Below, piece after piece: positions 9,651 through 17,154 of a DNA stretch of 64,000 nt. Both the position numbers and the translations under genes were made by a program. Each line of letters begins with the position of its first letter. Position 1 is the first letter of the stretch. The stretch comes from Oxalobacteraceae sp. CFBP 13730 (lineage in GTDB: Bacteria; Pseudomonadota; Gammaproteobacteria; Burkholderiales; Burkholderiaceae_D). The notes beneath the pieces are model-generated. The model was not told where the DNA came from and ran no database searches. It was given only the letters and a program-made list of their open reading frames with translations. The stretch spans positions 372,001 to 436,000 of the forward strand of contig JACYUQ010000003.1 of assembly GCA_014841835.1 (NCBI GenBank). The letters run 5' to 3'.

Positions 9651-10821
9651 GGGTCTGGTGTGAAGAAGGAAGCGGCCGTCGGTGCCGGCCATACAGGGTG
9701 TCGTATTGCGTCACCATCGTATCGACGCAAAAATGTGCCTGGACACGCGCCCGGCCCGCCGCGCCATGGCGCCCGGCCAGCGCCGGATCGGCGATATAGG
9801 CGCCGATGGCGACGGCGAGCGAGTGCGGATCGGCGGGGTCCGTCAGCAGGCCGGTCTGCCCGTCCAGCACCAGCTGCGGCACCCCGCCGACCCTGCTTGC
9901 GACCACCGGCAACCCGGTCGCCATCGCCTCCATGATGGTCACTGGCGTGCCTTCGGACAGCGAAGGCAGCACGAACACGGAAAAGCCGCGCATGATCTGC
10001 GCCACATCGGCGCGTGCGCCGGGCAGCCAGACCTGGTGTCCCCACGCCTCGCGGGCGACGCGTTCACGCAGGGCCGGCAGCAGTGGACCGTCGCCGACAA
10101 TCGCCAGGCGCAGGTTGGCCTGTTGCAGCGGGAATGCGGCCAGCAGCAGGGCAAACGCGTCGAGCAAACCGTCATGGTGCTTGATGCGGTCGATCCGGCC
10201 GACGGTACCGATCCAGAGCGTCGGGGGCGCGCCTGGCTCAACTGCTGACACGGGGCCAGGCGTGAAGTGCGCGGTATCGACGCCATTGGCGATCAGGCGG
10301 ATCTTGTGCTGCGGTACACCGACGGTATGACGCAGCCAGGCACCCAGGTCGGCCGATACCGGGACGAACGTGTCGACGAATGGCGCGAGCAGGCGCCGGA
10401 GCATGTTGTACTTGCGATGCCTGCCGCTCATTTCAACGCTGTCGCGGCCGTGCTCGGCGTGGATGCGAAGCGGCACGCCGGCCAGCCAGGCGGTCAGGCC
10501 ATACTCGATCGTGCTGATGTTGTAGGTGTGCAGCACGGCGGGACGCAGCCGGCGCAGCAGCGTCCACAGCGCCCGGTGCGACGAGAAGCTCTGCCCCGGC
10601 TGCTTGTCGAGCGTATGGAACTGGACGTCGGGCCTGTGCACGAGATTGGCATACGCGGTATGGCCTGCCAGGCAAATCACCGCGTGCCGGTAGTGCTGCG
10701 CCGGCATGCGGTTGATGCATTGCGCCAGCAGCGTCTGCAGCCCGCCGACCTCGAAGCGGTACAGCACATGAACAACGAGCGGGACCGCCGCATCGGCCTC
10801 AATGCAGGTCACGAATGGCAT
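9643..10821 (-). CDS. GT4 glycosyltransferase of the PEP-CTERM/exosortase-associated sugar transferase type (TIGR03088-like)
   Basis: 392 residues with the GT-B fold. The amino-terminal segment VVHVLYRFEVGGLQTLL, the IHAEHGRD segment and the RKYNMLRRL segment resemble the sugar transferase family linked to exosortase/PEP-CTERM exopolysaccharide loci. The carboxy-terminal nucleotide-sugar site SEGTPVTIMEAMATG is typical of GT4. The start MPFVTCIEA at 10821 overlaps the upstream gene by 23 bp; a longer frame upstream is Arg-rich and looks non-coding. Likely role: adding a sugar to a membrane-linked exopolysaccharide intermediate in the cytoplasm. No exosortase gene is in view. Confidence 0.87.
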   Translation of the reverse strand: MPFVTCIEADAAVPLVVHVLYRFEVGGLQTLLAQCINRMPAQHYRHAVICLAGHTAYANLVHRPDVQFHTLDKQPGQSFSSHRALWTLLRRLRPAVLHTYNISTIEYGLTAWLAGVPLRIHAEHGRDSVEMSGRHRKYNMLRRLLAPFVDTFVPVSADLGAWLRHTVGVPQHKIRLIANGVDTAHFTPGPVSAVEPGAPPTLWIGTVGRIDRIKHHDGLLDAFALLLAAFPLQQANLRLAIVGDGPLLPALRERVAREAWGHQVWLPGARADVAQIMRGFSVFVLPSLSEGTPVTIMEAMATGLPVVASRVGGVPQLVLDGQTGLLTDPADPHSLAVAIGAYIADPALAGRHGAAGRARVQAHFCVDTMVTQYDTLYGRHRRPLPSSHQTHV

Positions 10822-12025
10822 CCGCTTTGCAGGCCGCCGGACGCGCCAGCGGCAATGGGCGCATGGCCGCATTGTGGAACAACCGGATCTGGCCGCGCGT
10901 CGTCTCGTCCCAGCCGAAGTCCTGCGCATAGGCGCGCGTGGCCGCATGGTCGGGGTAATTGGCGCGCAAGCGTCGTACGCCATCGGCCACGCCCTGCGCT
11001 GTCAGCGTGTCCATCAGCACCCCGGCCGCCGGCGCGCGTACGACCTCGGGCGTGCCCCAGACATTGCTGGCGACCACAGGGGTGCCACAGGCCATGGCTT
11101 CGAGCAGGACATTGGCCCATCCTTCGCGGCTCGACGCCAGGACGAGTGAGTCGGCCGCACCGTAGTACTGACGCAGGACGTCCTGCGTCAGTGGCCCGAG
11201 GAACGTGACCCGCCCGGCAACGCCAAGGGCTCTGGCCAGCGCTTCGAGCCTGCCCCGCTCCGGCCCGCTGCCGGCGATCATCAGGCGTACATCAGCCAGT
11301 TGCGGCAGCGCCTGGATGACGAGGTGGTGTCCCTTGCGGGGATCGAGGTAACCCACAGACAACAGGGTGAACCCGTCCAGGCCCAATGCGCGGCGTGTTT
11401 CGTCGCGGCTGACAGGCTTGAACAACTGCAGGTCGACGCCATTGCGCAAGGTCGTGATGCGCCGGCCATCGGCACCGTACCTGATCATCTCGGTTCTGAG
11501 TGCTTCACAGACGGTGATGACCTCTGCCGCCTGCCCGGCAGCCCACAGGATCATGCGCCTGGGGATGGGATAACGGAGAATCAGATTGATGTCGGTGCCC
11601 AGCGCCGAGATGACGAGCGGCTTGTTGAAGTACTTGCCAAGCAGCGCAGCGGCGACACCGTCGGGATAGAAATAATGGGCATCGATGACATCGAAGTCAT
11701 ACCCTTCGTCGAGCAGACGGCCGATGACGCCTTTGGCCGCGCAGGCAAGGCTCATCGGCGCAAGATGCATGCCGATCTTGGGCAGCACGGCAAAGCGCGG
11801 GTGGTGCACGTCCACGCCAATGCGCGTTTCGGTCTTCGGCGCCCTGGCCAGCACGCTGTAGCCGCCAAACATGTCGCCGCTGAACGGAAACCAGGGAACC
11901 GGCGCCACGACCTTCGCGGTGATCTGGCCTGTCTCGAGCTGATGCCGTAACGTCGTTTCGGTAAAAATCCCGTGGTGTGGCTTGGCTGCGTTAGGAAACA
12001 ATGTGCTGAAGGTCAGGATTTTCAT
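10799..12025 (-). CDS. GT4 family glycosyltransferase
   Basis: 408 residues with a GT-B fold and GT4 features: an amino-terminal MKILTFSTLFPN strand with a FTETT acceptor loop, the mid-region ISALGTDIN, and the donor site REGWANVLLEAMACGTPVV. The start MKIL at 12025 matches family amino termini; an upstream ATG at 12070 would add an unlikely 15 residues. It heads an operon of two glycosyltransferases and a PhyH dioxygenase. The AT-rich segment at about 12070-12140 upstream is the probable promoter. The donor sugar and acceptor are not deducible. Confidence 0.87.
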   Translation of the reverse strand: MKILTFSTLFPNAAKPHHGIFTETTLRHQLETGQITAKVVAPVPWFPFSGDMFGGYSVLARAPKTETRIGVDVHHPRFAVLPKIGMHLAPMSLACAAKGVIGRLLDEGYDFDVIDAHYFYPDGVAAALLGKYFNKPLVISALGTDINLILRYPIPRRMILWAAGQAAEVITVCEALRTEMIRYGADGRRITTLRNGVDLQLFKPVSRDETRRALGLDGFTLLSVGYLDPRKGHHLVIQALPQLADVRLMIAGSGPERGRLEALARALGVAGRVTFLGPLTQDVLRQYYGAADSLVLASSREGWANVLLEAMACGTPVVASNVWGTPEVVRAPAAGVLMDTLTAQGVADGVRRLRANYPDHAATRAYAQDFGWDETTRGQIRLFHNAAMRPLPLARPAACKADAIRDLH

Positions 12026-12141
12026 GATCACGTATTCGGCACCAGCGCAGGACGGCTGATGCAACGGCAATCAGGAATTTTCTCACCCGTTCAGGATTGT
12101 TTCAATAATTATATTTACTTTTAGAAAAGTTTTTATAGTAA
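12026..12141 (-). promoter_or_regulatory. AT-rich intergenic region, probable promoter of the glycosyltransferase operon
   Basis: About 115 bp that is strikingly AT-rich for this genome, especially 12083-12142. It separates the operon (12025 to 8781) from the next gene on the same strand. No single -35/-10 pair stands out clearly enough to place a start site. Confidence 0.4.
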
Positions 12142-13404
12142 CTATCCATGCACGTGGGATGGATGCGACACCAGCGTTTCCAGCGCTGCACACAAGCCAT
12201 CGATTCCAGGCCCTTGCGCCTGCGACATTGCGATCTCGGCGCACCGGCGGGTGTATCTGTCATCGTCAATCAGTGTCGAGAGTGCATCCCCCATGCGGCG
12301 CGCTGTCACCTTCGTCGCATGCAGGCTCACACCCGCCCCCAGCGCCACCACCCGCGCCGCATTATCGAACTGATCGTGCGCGAGCGGCACCACCAGTTGC
12401 GGGGTACCGGCGCGCAGCGCTTCGGCCGTCGTGCCGATGCCGCCGTGATGCACCAGCGCCGCAACATGGGGCAGCAAGGCCTTGAGCGGCACGTAGTCTT
12501 GCCAGCAGATGGACGGCGGCAGCGAGCCGGGCAGCTGCTCGCGGTGCGGCGTCAGGAAGATCGCCCGCAGGCCCAGCTGCGTGACGGCGTGCGCCGCCGC
12601 TTCGAAATAGCGCCCTGCCTGCCGGTTGCCGGTGCCTGGCGTGAACACGACCGGTGGCGCGCCGGCGGCGAGAAACGCCCGCAGCGTGGCGCTCGGCGCC
12701 GCATCCGGATCGGGATCGTACAAAGGAAAACCGACCTGAACCAGCGGCTGCGGCCAGTCCGGTACGGGCGCAGCAAACCAGTCGGGAAACAGCGCCAGCG
12801 ACAGGTCGGGAATGGTCTGGATGTAGTCGATCAGGCTGCGCACGCGGGGCAATCCCCGCTCTTGGCGCGCTAGGTTCAAGCCGGGCAAGGCGACCGGATC
12901 GATGAAGCGTGCGGCGAGCGTGCGCCACAACCAGCGGCGCACGCCATGCGGCACCCAGGTCGGCACGGGCCAGGGGCCCAGCAACAGCGGATCGTGTACG
13001 GTAGGAAGGTTCGACGGCGCCAGCCAGGTCGCTGCAATGCGCAGGCCAGGCCGGTTGTGACGGCACATATCTGCTTCGGGCAGGGCCAGCGGGTGCACGA
13101 GCAGCAAGGTGTCCTTGCCACTGTCGAGCGCTGCAACCATGACAGGCAATTGCGCCATCGCCGGACGTGTCGCATCCCACACCACGGCCAGGCCACGGGT
13201 GGGATGCCACAGATCGGGATGGTCGAGCACGGCCGGATCGGCCGGCAAACCGTGAAAGGTCAGGCCGGCCGCATCGACATACAGCGCATGCAAATCGGGT
13301 CCGACAAAATCGACGCGGTGCCCCCGCTCGCGCAAGGCCCGCCCGATCCACAGGAACGGGAACAGGTCCCCGGCGGAGCCCATCGTCACCAGGATTACAT
13401 GCAT
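12142..13404 (-). CDS. GT1 (UDP-glycosyltransferase/RhlB-like) family glycosyltransferase
   Basis: 420 residues of the UGT/MGT superfamily. The amino terminus MHVILVTMGSAGDLFPFL is typical of RhlB-like and sterol/macrolide glucosyltransferases, and the carboxy-terminal donor site carries LVHHGGIGTTAEALRAGTPQLVVPLAHDQ. It should transfer a sugar from an NDP donor to a small hydrophobic acceptor (lipid, rhamnolipid-type acid or terpenoid). The acceptor is unknown. It begins 19 bp after the stop of the PPOX-like gene on the same strand. Confidence 0.88.
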   Translation of the reverse strand: MHVILVTMGSAGDLFPFLWIGRALRERGHRVDFVGPDLHALYVDAAGLTFHGLPADPAVLDHPDLWHPTRGLAVVWDATRPAMAQLPVMVAALDSGKDTLLLVHPLALPEADMCRHNRPGLRIAATWLAPSNLPTVHDPLLLGPWPVPTWVPHGVRRWLWRTLAARFIDPVALPGLNLARQERGLPRVRSLIDYIQTIPDLSLALFPDWFAAPVPDWPQPLVQVGFPLYDPDPDAAPSATLRAFLAAGAPPVVFTPGTGNRQAGRYFEAAAHAVTQLGLRAIFLTPHREQLPGSLPPSICWQDYVPLKALLPHVAALVHHGGIGTTAEALRAGTPQLVVPLAHDQFDNAARVVALGAGVSLHATKVTARRMGDALSTLIDDDRYTRRCAEIAMSQAQGPGIDGLCAALETLVSHPSHVHG

Positions 13405-13423
13405 GGGCCCGCCCTTCCCGGGT

Positions 13424-13960
13424 TTAGAAGGTCAGCGTACCTTCAATGGAATCATCCAGCGTCTTGCCGATCACGGCGCCGATCGCCATCTTCGCGCCAG
13501 CCACGATGCCGCCGTGCTTGTTGTCCCAATAATAACCGGACTTTGGGGTCACCTTGATCACGATGATGCGCGGGTCGTCCTCGCCTTCGGTGAACCAGGT
13601 CTTGAGCAGTGGCTCCCACAGTTGCTTGATGCGGGCTTTGTCCTGCGAGACTTCAGCGTGGCCGTCGAGTTCGAGGAAGCCGGCGTTTTCGCCTGCCTGG
13701 AAGAACAGTTTGACGGTCGGGTTGGCCTGCAGTTCCTGATTCGTGTGGCTGTCGATCGCGCCCAGGTACCAGATGGCGCCGTTGTCGTCGGTTTCGCGCA
13801 CGCTCATCGGGCGCACGCCACGGCTGTCGCCGGTGCCGCCACCGGTGATGAAGAAGCCGGTCTCGGCATCGTCGATGATGTCCTTGATGCGTTCAATCGC
13901 CTCGGCACCTGCCAGATCGCGGCGGTTTTCTTCGGGCTGGTTGCGGTTGATGGAATCCAT
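13424..13960 (-). CDS. Pyridoxamine 5'-phosphate oxidase-like flavin-binding protein (general stress protein 26 type)
   Basis: 178 residues with the split-barrel FMN-binding fold: FFITGGG, RGVRPMSVRETDDNGAIWYLGAID, KLFFQAGENAGFLELDGHAEV, and a YYWDNKHGG segment near the end as in GSP26-type proteins. Family members bind FMN or F420 and are often stress-induced; the reaction is unknown here. The carboxy terminus (AGAKMAIGAVIGKT) also fits this subfamily. Confidence 0.85.
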   Translation of the reverse strand: MDSINRNQPEENRRDLAGAEAIERIKDIIDDAETGFFITGGGTGDSRGVRPMSVRETDDNGAIWYLGAIDSHTNQELQANPTVKLFFQAGENAGFLELDGHAEVSQDKARIKQLWEPLLKTWFTEGEDDPRIIVIKVTPKSGYYWDNKHGGIVAGAKMAIGAVIGKTLDDSIEGTLTF

Positions 13961-14095
13961 GGTCGTCTCCTGTTAGCGAAGGCCGTGTGGCCGATGAGAC
14001 AACTGTAACGTCATCTAGAGCGGCGGTATGTTGGCCGACGAACGGATGGGAGCACATGCCCCCGCTGACGGGTCAAAGCGGGGACGCCACTTGGA

Positions 14096-14578
14096 TCACA
14101 GGAAACGGTCGAGAATCTTGCGGCTGTGCTTGTCAATCTTGAACATGTCGCGCACCAAAAAATTGATGCCGTGGCTGTCAGCAACCAGCAGCGACACTTC
14201 GCCGATGCGGCGAATATCCTCATCGAGCTTGAGCACGAACTCGGTATCGCCCCGGTCGGTCGTCACGTACCACGTGCACGGCGTGGCAAAGCTCGATACA
14301 TCCTTGATATTGATGATCTCGGGGATGAACTCGCGTCCGCCGATTTCGTCGCTGACGAGCGTGCGGATATCCTCGGGCATGGTGGCCAGGTCGTCGATCC
14401 AGGCGACTTCCTTGCCGCCGTCGCGCACGAGCGAAATGCCCTTGGTCGGCGCCTGGATCGGGAAGGCGCGCACGGGGGTGATGCCCACGTATTCTTCGCC
14501 GGTCTCGAGGGTGATCACCAGCTTGCCGAATGCATCGCGGCGCAGCTGGAACGGGGTGGTCGAAACGGTACTCATCAT
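14096..14578 (-). CDS. DUF1854 family protein linked to cyanophycin metabolism
   Basis: 160 residues that I recognise as the DUF1854 type found beside cyanophycin synthetases in Betaproteobacteria. Visible blocks are YVGITPVRAFPIQAPTKGISLV, then EVAWIDDL, and a carboxy-terminal HGINFLVRDMFKIDKHSRKILDRF. No membrane segment or catalytic motif can be identified. The ATG overlaps the stop of the ABC exporter (ATGA, 14575-14578), so the two are made together. The function is unknown; the partnership with the exporter is the strongest clue. Confidence 0.82.
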   Translation of the reverse strand: MMSTVSTTPFQLRRDAFGKLVITLETGEEYVGITPVRAFPIQAPTKGISLVRDGGKEVAWIDDLATMPEDIRTLVSDEIGGREFIPEIINIKDVSSFATPCTWYVTTDRGDTEFVLKLDEDIRRIGEVSLLVADSHGINFLVRDMFKIDKHSRKILDRFL

Positions 14579-16854
14579 GCGTCCTTGTCGTCGAGATCCT
14601 GGTCCACGTTGCGCGCTTGCGCTTCGTACAGGCGGTGGTAGGCGCCTTCGCGCGCCATCAGGTCATCGTGGCTGCCCTCTTCCACCACCACGCCGCGGTC
14701 CAGCACGATCAGCCGGTCGGCGCGGTGCAGCGTCGACAGGCGGTGGGCAATGGCAATGGTCGTGCGGCCCTGCACCAGATTGTCGAGCGCCTTCTGGATT
14801 TCTTTCTCGGTTTCCGAGTCCACCGACGAGGTGGCCTCATCCATGATCAGGATCGGCGGATCGATCAACAGTGCGCGAGCAATCGAAATGCGCTGGCGCT
14901 CGCCGCCCGACAGGCCCTGGCCGCGTTCGCCGACCATCGAATCGTAGCCCTGCGGCAGGCGCAGGATGAATTCGTGCGCATGCGCGGCCCTGGCCGAGGC
15001 GATGATGTCTTCACGAGATGCATCCGGTTTGCCGTAGGCGATGTTCTCGGCAATGGTGCCGAAGAACAGGAACGGTTCCTGCAGCACCAGACCGATATTG
15101 CGGCGGTAGTCGGCAACGGCAAACGAACGGATATCCTTGCCGTCGAGCAGGATCGCACCTTCGGACACATCGTAGAAGCGGCAGATCAGATTGACCAGCG
15201 TGCTCTTGCCGGACCCGCTGTGGCCGACCAGGCCGACCATCTCGCCGGCCTTGATGTTCAGGGAGATGCCGCGATTGACCGCACGGTTGCCGTAGCGGAA
15301 ACCGACTTCGCGCAGCTCGATATTGCCTTCGACCTTGGTGACCTGCACCGGGTTGACCGGATCGGGCACGCTCGAGACGTGGTCGAGGATGTCGAAGATG
15401 CGCTTGGCGGCCGAAGCCGACTTTTGTGTGACCGACACGATGCGGCTCATCGAATCGAGACGCACATAGAAGCGGCCGCTGTAGGCAATGAAGGCGGTGA
15501 GCGTACCAACCGTGATGTCGCCGCGCGAGACTTGCCAGATACCGAAGCACCAGATCACCAGCAGGCCCAGCTCGGTCAGGAACGACACGCTCGGCGAGAA
15601 CAGCGACCACACGCGGTTGAGCTTATCGTTGACGTTCAGGTTGTGCCGGTTGGCTTCGCGGAAACGGGCCGCTTCGCGCTTCTCTTGTGCAAATGCCTTC
15701 ACGACGCGGATGCCGGGGATCGTATCGGCCAGCACATTGGTCACCTCGCCCCAGACGCGGTCGATCTTTTCAAAGCCGGTGCGCAGTTTGTCGCGCACGA
15801 GATGGATCATCCATGCGATGAACGGCAGCGGCGCCAGTGTTACGAGGGCCAGCCACGGATTGATCGAGAACAGGATCACGCCCGTCATGATGATCATCAG
15901 GACATCGGACAGGAAGTCCAGCAGGTGGAGCGACAGGAACACGCAGATGCGGTCGGAGCCGCTGCCGATACGCGCCATCAGGTCGCCCGTGCGTTTGCCG
16001 CCGAAAAATTCGAGCGACAGGCGCATCAGGTGTTCATAGGTGGTCGAGCGCAGGTCGGCGCCGATGCGTTCGGAGGCCAGCGCCAGCACATAGGTCTTGG
16101 CCCAGCCCAGCGCCCAGGCCAGCACGGCCGAGGCGAGCAAGCCGCCCATATACAAATACACGAGGCTCTTGTCGATCTGCTGCCCGTTCTGGTACGGAAT
16201 CAGCACATTGTCCATCAGCGGCATGGTCAGGTACGGCGGAATCATGTGCGCCGCAGTCGAGCCGAGCATCAGCAAGAAGCCCAGGAACAATTGTCCTTGA
16301 TAGGGCCTGGCGAAGCGCCACAGGCGGAACAGCGTCCACGTCGACGGCGGCGTGTGCAGCACTTTTTCGCAGATCGGGCAATCGTCCTGGTCGGCGTCGA
16401 GGGGCGCCTTGCAACTTGGACAAGTGTGCTGCTCGGGCGGCTGGATGGCCACACCCGTCAGCGCGCTTTCCATCTGATCCTGGAACTGGTCGGCCACGCG
16501 CACGGCGTGCAGGTTCTGGCCCAGCGTGAAGCGCCAGCTGGCCAAGAGGCCATGTGCATCGGTCAGTTCGAGATGTCCGACACCGGCGTGGTCGTGGTGG
16601 CGCAGCGCTAATCCTTCGCGGTATGGCCAGTCGCGCCACGCCGTTTCGCCCGGTGCACGGGCCAGCAAGCGCCGGTCCGTCACGAGAATTAATCCTTTTG
16701 AGAAATGTAATTTCGCATCGAGGTCAACCTCCACGCTGCTTAAAACGTTTTCCCCTGGTGCAAGCTGTTTCGCGACGTCATTTTGCCAGTGATCAGGCAA
16801 GAAATTGGCGGCTAGTGCCAGCGACGACGGATTGGCAAGTTGTTGTGTTGTCAT
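14575..16854 (-). CDS. Cyanophycin locus-associated ABC exporter with N-terminal extension and zinc ribbon
   Basis: 759 residues. Residues 1-135 form a globular domain with a LVTDRRLLAR strand reminiscent of PH-like membrane-associated domains. A zinc ribbon follows (CPSC and CPIC, about 144-165), then six transmembrane helices (about 180-470) and an ABC ATPase with Walker A GHSGSGKST, signature LSGGERQRISIARAL and Walker B ILIMDEATSSVD. It is a half-size exporter, presumably working as a homodimer. It diverges from two cyanophycin synthetase genes and is coupled to DUF1854. The substrate is unknown; a role in granule or dipeptide handling is inference. Confidence 0.88.
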   Translation of the reverse strand: MTTQQLANPSSLALAANFLPDHWQNDVAKQLAPGENVLSSVEVDLDAKLHFSKGLILVTDRRLLARAPGETAWRDWPYREGLALRHHDHAGVGHLELTDAHGLLASWRFTLGQNLHAVRVADQFQDQMESALTGVAIQPPEQHTCPSCKAPLDADQDDCPICEKVLHTPPSTWTLFRLWRFARPYQGQLFLGFLLMLGSTAAHMIPPYLTMPLMDNVLIPYQNGQQIDKSLVYLYMGGLLASAVLAWALGWAKTYVLALASERIGADLRSTTYEHLMRLSLEFFGGKRTGDLMARIGSGSDRICVFLSLHLLDFLSDVLMIIMTGVILFSINPWLALVTLAPLPFIAWMIHLVRDKLRTGFEKIDRVWGEVTNVLADTIPGIRVVKAFAQEKREAARFREANRHNLNVNDKLNRVWSLFSPSVSFLTELGLLVIWCFGIWQVSRGDITVGTLTAFIAYSGRFYVRLDSMSRIVSVTQKSASAAKRIFDILDHVSSVPDPVNPVQVTKVEGNIELREVGFRYGNRAVNRGISLNIKAGEMVGLVGHSGSGKSTLVNLICRFYDVSEGAILLDGKDIRSFAVADYRRNIGLVLQEPFLFFGTIAENIAYGKPDASREDIIASARAAHAHEFILRLPQGYDSMVGERGQGLSGGERQRISIARALLIDPPILIMDEATSSVDSETEKEIQKALDNLVQGRTTIAIAHRLSTLHRADRLIVLDRGVVVEEGSHDDLMAREGAYHRLYEAQARNVDQDLDDKDA

Positions 16855-17154
16855 GGTGTGCGCCCGAAACGGGCTTTAATTCGGCAAAGATTCGGTATGG
16901 GTAAAGCGTGTGGCTATTGTTTTTATGCCAAGCATCAAACGCTCTACAGAGCGCTAGAACGTTTTTGGGCAGGGTTTGGATGACACGAAATGTGTTTTGG
17001 TGAAAATATTGCGGCTAAGTAAAAGCCGCAACTGGATCAGATCAGCGCGTGATGTGCGCTGCGATTGGCGGCCTTTCGCTAACGTAGTGACACCTCAGGC
17101 ATACAAGGAAAAGTCGCCGGTGTGGGAGTAGCGCCAGGTGACCAACGTATTTAC
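16855..17154. promoter_or_regulatory. Divergent intergenic region between ABC/DUF1854 operon and cphA genes
   Basis: A 300-bp gene-free segment between two divergent operons, so it must carry both promoters. It contains small inverted repeats: gctct-ac-agagc near 16950, and tgcggct/agccgca (7-bp arms) near 17010-17030. No confident -35/-10 pair was assigned. Confidence 0.5.

Noticed and set aside
14050..14085. Terminator after the DUF1854 gene
   Set aside because: Only a 7-bp stem (ccccgct/agcgggg) with no T-run; not enough to call.
14530..16611. A 693-codon plus-strand frame opposite the ABC exporter
   Set aside because: Antisense shadow with no recognisable domain; the minus strand has intact Walker and signature motifs.
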